The notes beneath the pieces were generated by a model that was given only the letters and a program-made list of their open reading frames with translations, searched no databases and was not told the DNA's origin. A program made the position numbers and the translations under genes. Shown here piece by piece: positions 59,951-61,345 of a DNA stretch of 61,345 nt. Source of the stretch: Pseudomonas izuensis (GTDB lineage: Bacteria; Pseudomonadota; Gammaproteobacteria; Pseudomonadales; Pseudomonadaceae); the NCBI RefSeq assembly GCF_009861505.1, contig NZ_WTFT01000013.1, forward strand, positions 28,706 through 90,050, written 5' to 3'. Positions within the stretch are counted from its first letter, which is position 1, and each line of letters opens with the position of its first letter.

Positions 59951-61291
59951 ATGAAAAGAATATTCGGCAAACTCTACGTACAAGTGCTCATCGCCGTGAT
60001 CCTCGGCGCCATCGTCGGGGTCTTCGTTCCCGAAACCGGCGCTGCGCTCAAACCCTTGGGCGATGCGTTCATCAAACTGATCAAAATGCTCCTCGCACCG
60101 GTGATCTTCCTGACCGTGGTCACCGGCATCGCGCGCATGGAAAACATGAAGGAACTGGGCCGGGTCGGCTTCCGCGCGCTGCTGTATTTCGAAGTGGTGT
60201 CGACCCTGGCGTTGGTGGTCGGTCTGGTGGTGGTCGATGTGTTCAAGCCCGGCGCCGGCATGAACATCGATGTCGCCACGCTGGATACTTCCAGCCTGGC
60301 CACCTACACCTCGGCGGTGAAGCATGCCTCGTTCATGGACTTCGTCATGAACATCATCCCGGACACCATTGTCGATGCCTTCGCCAAGGGCAACGTCCTG
60401 CAGATCCTGTTGTTCTCCATACTGCTGGGCATCGCCCTGGCCCACGTCGGGCCGCGGGGCAAAGCCTTTGTGGATACCCTGGACAGCCTGATGCAGGGCA
60501 TGTTCCGCATCGTCAACATGGTCATGCGCCTGGCCCCGATCGGCGCATTCGGCGCCATCGCGTTCACCATCGGCAAATACGGCTTCGGCTCGCTGTTCTC
60601 CCTGGGCAAGCTGATGGCCTGCGTGTACCTGACTTGCGCGGTGTTCGTGATTTTCGTGCTCGGGCCGATCTGCCGTTACAGCGGTTTCAGCCTGTGGAAA
60701 TTCCTCAAGTTCATCAAGGAAGAACTGTTCACCGTGCTGGGCACCAGTTCATCGGAATCGGTGCTCCCGCAGATGATCTCCAAGATGGAAAAGGCCGGCG
60801 TGTCCAAACCCGTCGCCGGGATGATCATTCCCTCCGGCCTGACCTTCAACCCGGACGGGCAAGCGATCTACTACACCATCGCGGCGATTTTCATTGCCCA
60901 GGCGACCAACACGCCGCTGACCCTGACCGACCAACTGATCGTGCTGGCGGTGCTGATGTTCACCTCCAAGGGGTCGGCGGGTGTCACTGGTTCCGGGTTC
61001 ATCATTCTGGCGGCTACCTTGTCGTCCCTCGGTACGATTCCGGTGGCGGGGATGGTGTTGTTGCTGGGGGTGGATCGCTTCATGTCGGAGGCACGGGCGA
61101 TCACCAATACCATCGGCAATGGCGTGGGCACCATGGCGATTGCCAAATGGGTGGGGGCGCTGGATACGGAGAAGATGCATAAGGCGTTGAATGGGGAGGT
61201 TGTGGAGGAGAAGCCAGAGGTGGTGTTTGCGCCTCCGACGTTGACGGGTGCTTCCTTGCCGGCAAACCTGAAGGCGGCGTCGCGGGCGTAG
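59951..61291 (+). CDS. dctA: C4-dicarboxylate transporter DctA
   Basis: 446-residue secondary transporter of the DAACS family. Landmarks: [22 protein letters not shown] at the start, the serine-rich reentrant loop [20 protein letters not shown] (about 258-277), [25 protein letters not shown], and [19 protein letters not shown], the second hairpin. It takes up succinate, fumarate or malate. The position after the tartrate/D-malate dehydrogenase suggests that this copy imports the dehydrogenase substrate. Confidence 0.94.
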   Translation: MKRIFGKLYVQVLIAVILGAIVGVFVPETGAALKPLGDAFIKLIKMLLAPVIFLTVVTGIARMENMKELGRVGFRALLYFEVVSTLALVVGLVVVDVFKPGAGMNIDVATLDTSSLATYTSAVKHASFMDFVMNIIPDTIVDAFAKGNVLQILLFSILLGIALAHVGPRGKAFVDTLDSLMQGMFRIVNMVMRLAPIGAFGAIAFTIGKYGFGSLFSLGKLMACVYLTCAVFVIFVLGPICRYSGFSLWKFLKFIKEELFTVLGTSSSESVLPQMISKMEKAGVSKPVAGMIIPSGLTFNPDGQAIYYTIAAIFIAQATNTPLTLTDQLIVLAVLMFTSKGSAGVTGSGFIILAATLSSLGTIPVAGMVLLLGVDRFMSEARAITNTIGNGVGTMAIAKWVGALDTEKMHKALNGEVVEEKPEVVFAPPTLTGASLPANLKAASRA

Positions 61292-61296
61292 GTGGT

Positions 61297-61345
61297 GTAC
61301 ATATCCGTTTCTTCGGTAACGGCCACTGGCGGTTTCGCTCTTACA
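61297..61345. repeat. Long dispersed intergenic repeat, copy 2 (cut by window end)
   Basis: GTACATATCC...GGTAACGGC...GGTTTCG aligns without gaps to 5636-5684 at 36 of 49 positions. The rest lies beyond the window. Confidence 0.65.

Overview
The window reads as a chromosomal segment of a fluorescent pseudomonad (Pseudomonas fluorescens group). The evidence is high GC with strong Shine-Dalgarno sites, about 25 REP/REPIN palindromes of the TGTAGGAGC/TGTGGGAGC type between genes, and gene sets typical of Pseudomonas: dhcR-dhcA-dhcB-atoB, pcs, ligD with a phosphoesterase domain, a lysine decarboxylase/antiporter pair, ftrA/rhodanese and DUF2790. About 60 protein genes are supported. There is no tRNA, rRNA, CRISPR array, prophage, integrase or transposase. 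Species assignment and homologue comparisons are from memory, not from a search.

Layout. 0-6.5 kb: hglS (2-oxoadipate to D-2-hydroxyglutarate), a Baeyer-Villiger-type monooxygenase paired with an alpha/beta hydrolase, a MASE2-GGDEF diguanylate cyclase, a long dispersed intergenic repeat, and a small gene behind a structured leader. 6.5-17.3 kb: an oxaloacetate decarboxylase-type lyase, a detached second copy of the arginine succinyltransferase pair (aruF/aruG-like), a histidine phosphatase coupled to cobF, ftrA/rhodanese, a glutamine amidotransferase, an AotJ-like binding protein plus an AotO-like deacylase without permeases, and a secreted esterase. 17.3-28.6 kb: small enzymes, a glutathione transferase, two membrane proteins, mntH, the dehydrocarnitine/acetoacetate genes with their LysR regulator, a sirtuin and a methyltransferase.

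28.6-38.8 kb is the most interesting stretch. An acetamidase/formamidase, an MNIO (DUF692) enzyme with its DUF2063 partner, a two-component system with a Met-rich sensor loop, a DUF2790 protein, a 70-residue exported peptide carrying Cys-Gly-Ser-Ser-Thr-Cys, and a CcdA-thioredoxin fusion lie close together. Four copies of one 35-bp module, TGTATC-N4-TGTATC-N13-GATACA (with some mismatches), occur in exactly the three intergenic regions that drive these genes. In three of them it is followed 45-47 bp later by a second shared element. I infer one regulon, probably for copper or thiol stress, whose MNIO has no adjacent precursor gene and may act on one of the co-regulated small exported proteins. 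A YnbA/PlsC/YnbB phospholipid cassette sits inside this stretch.

38.8-61.3 kb: an AraC regulator divergent from a DUF4242 protein and methyltransferase, a universal stress protein, DUF488, phosphatidylcholine synthase, a TerB-like protein, a cupin, ligD, a lipoprotein and FadL porin, lysine/arginine decarboxylase with antiporter, ohr, an AT-richer gap of about 700 bp, and a tartrate/D-malate module (LysR, dehydrogenase, DctA). The window ends inside a second copy of the dispersed repeat seen at 5.6 kb.
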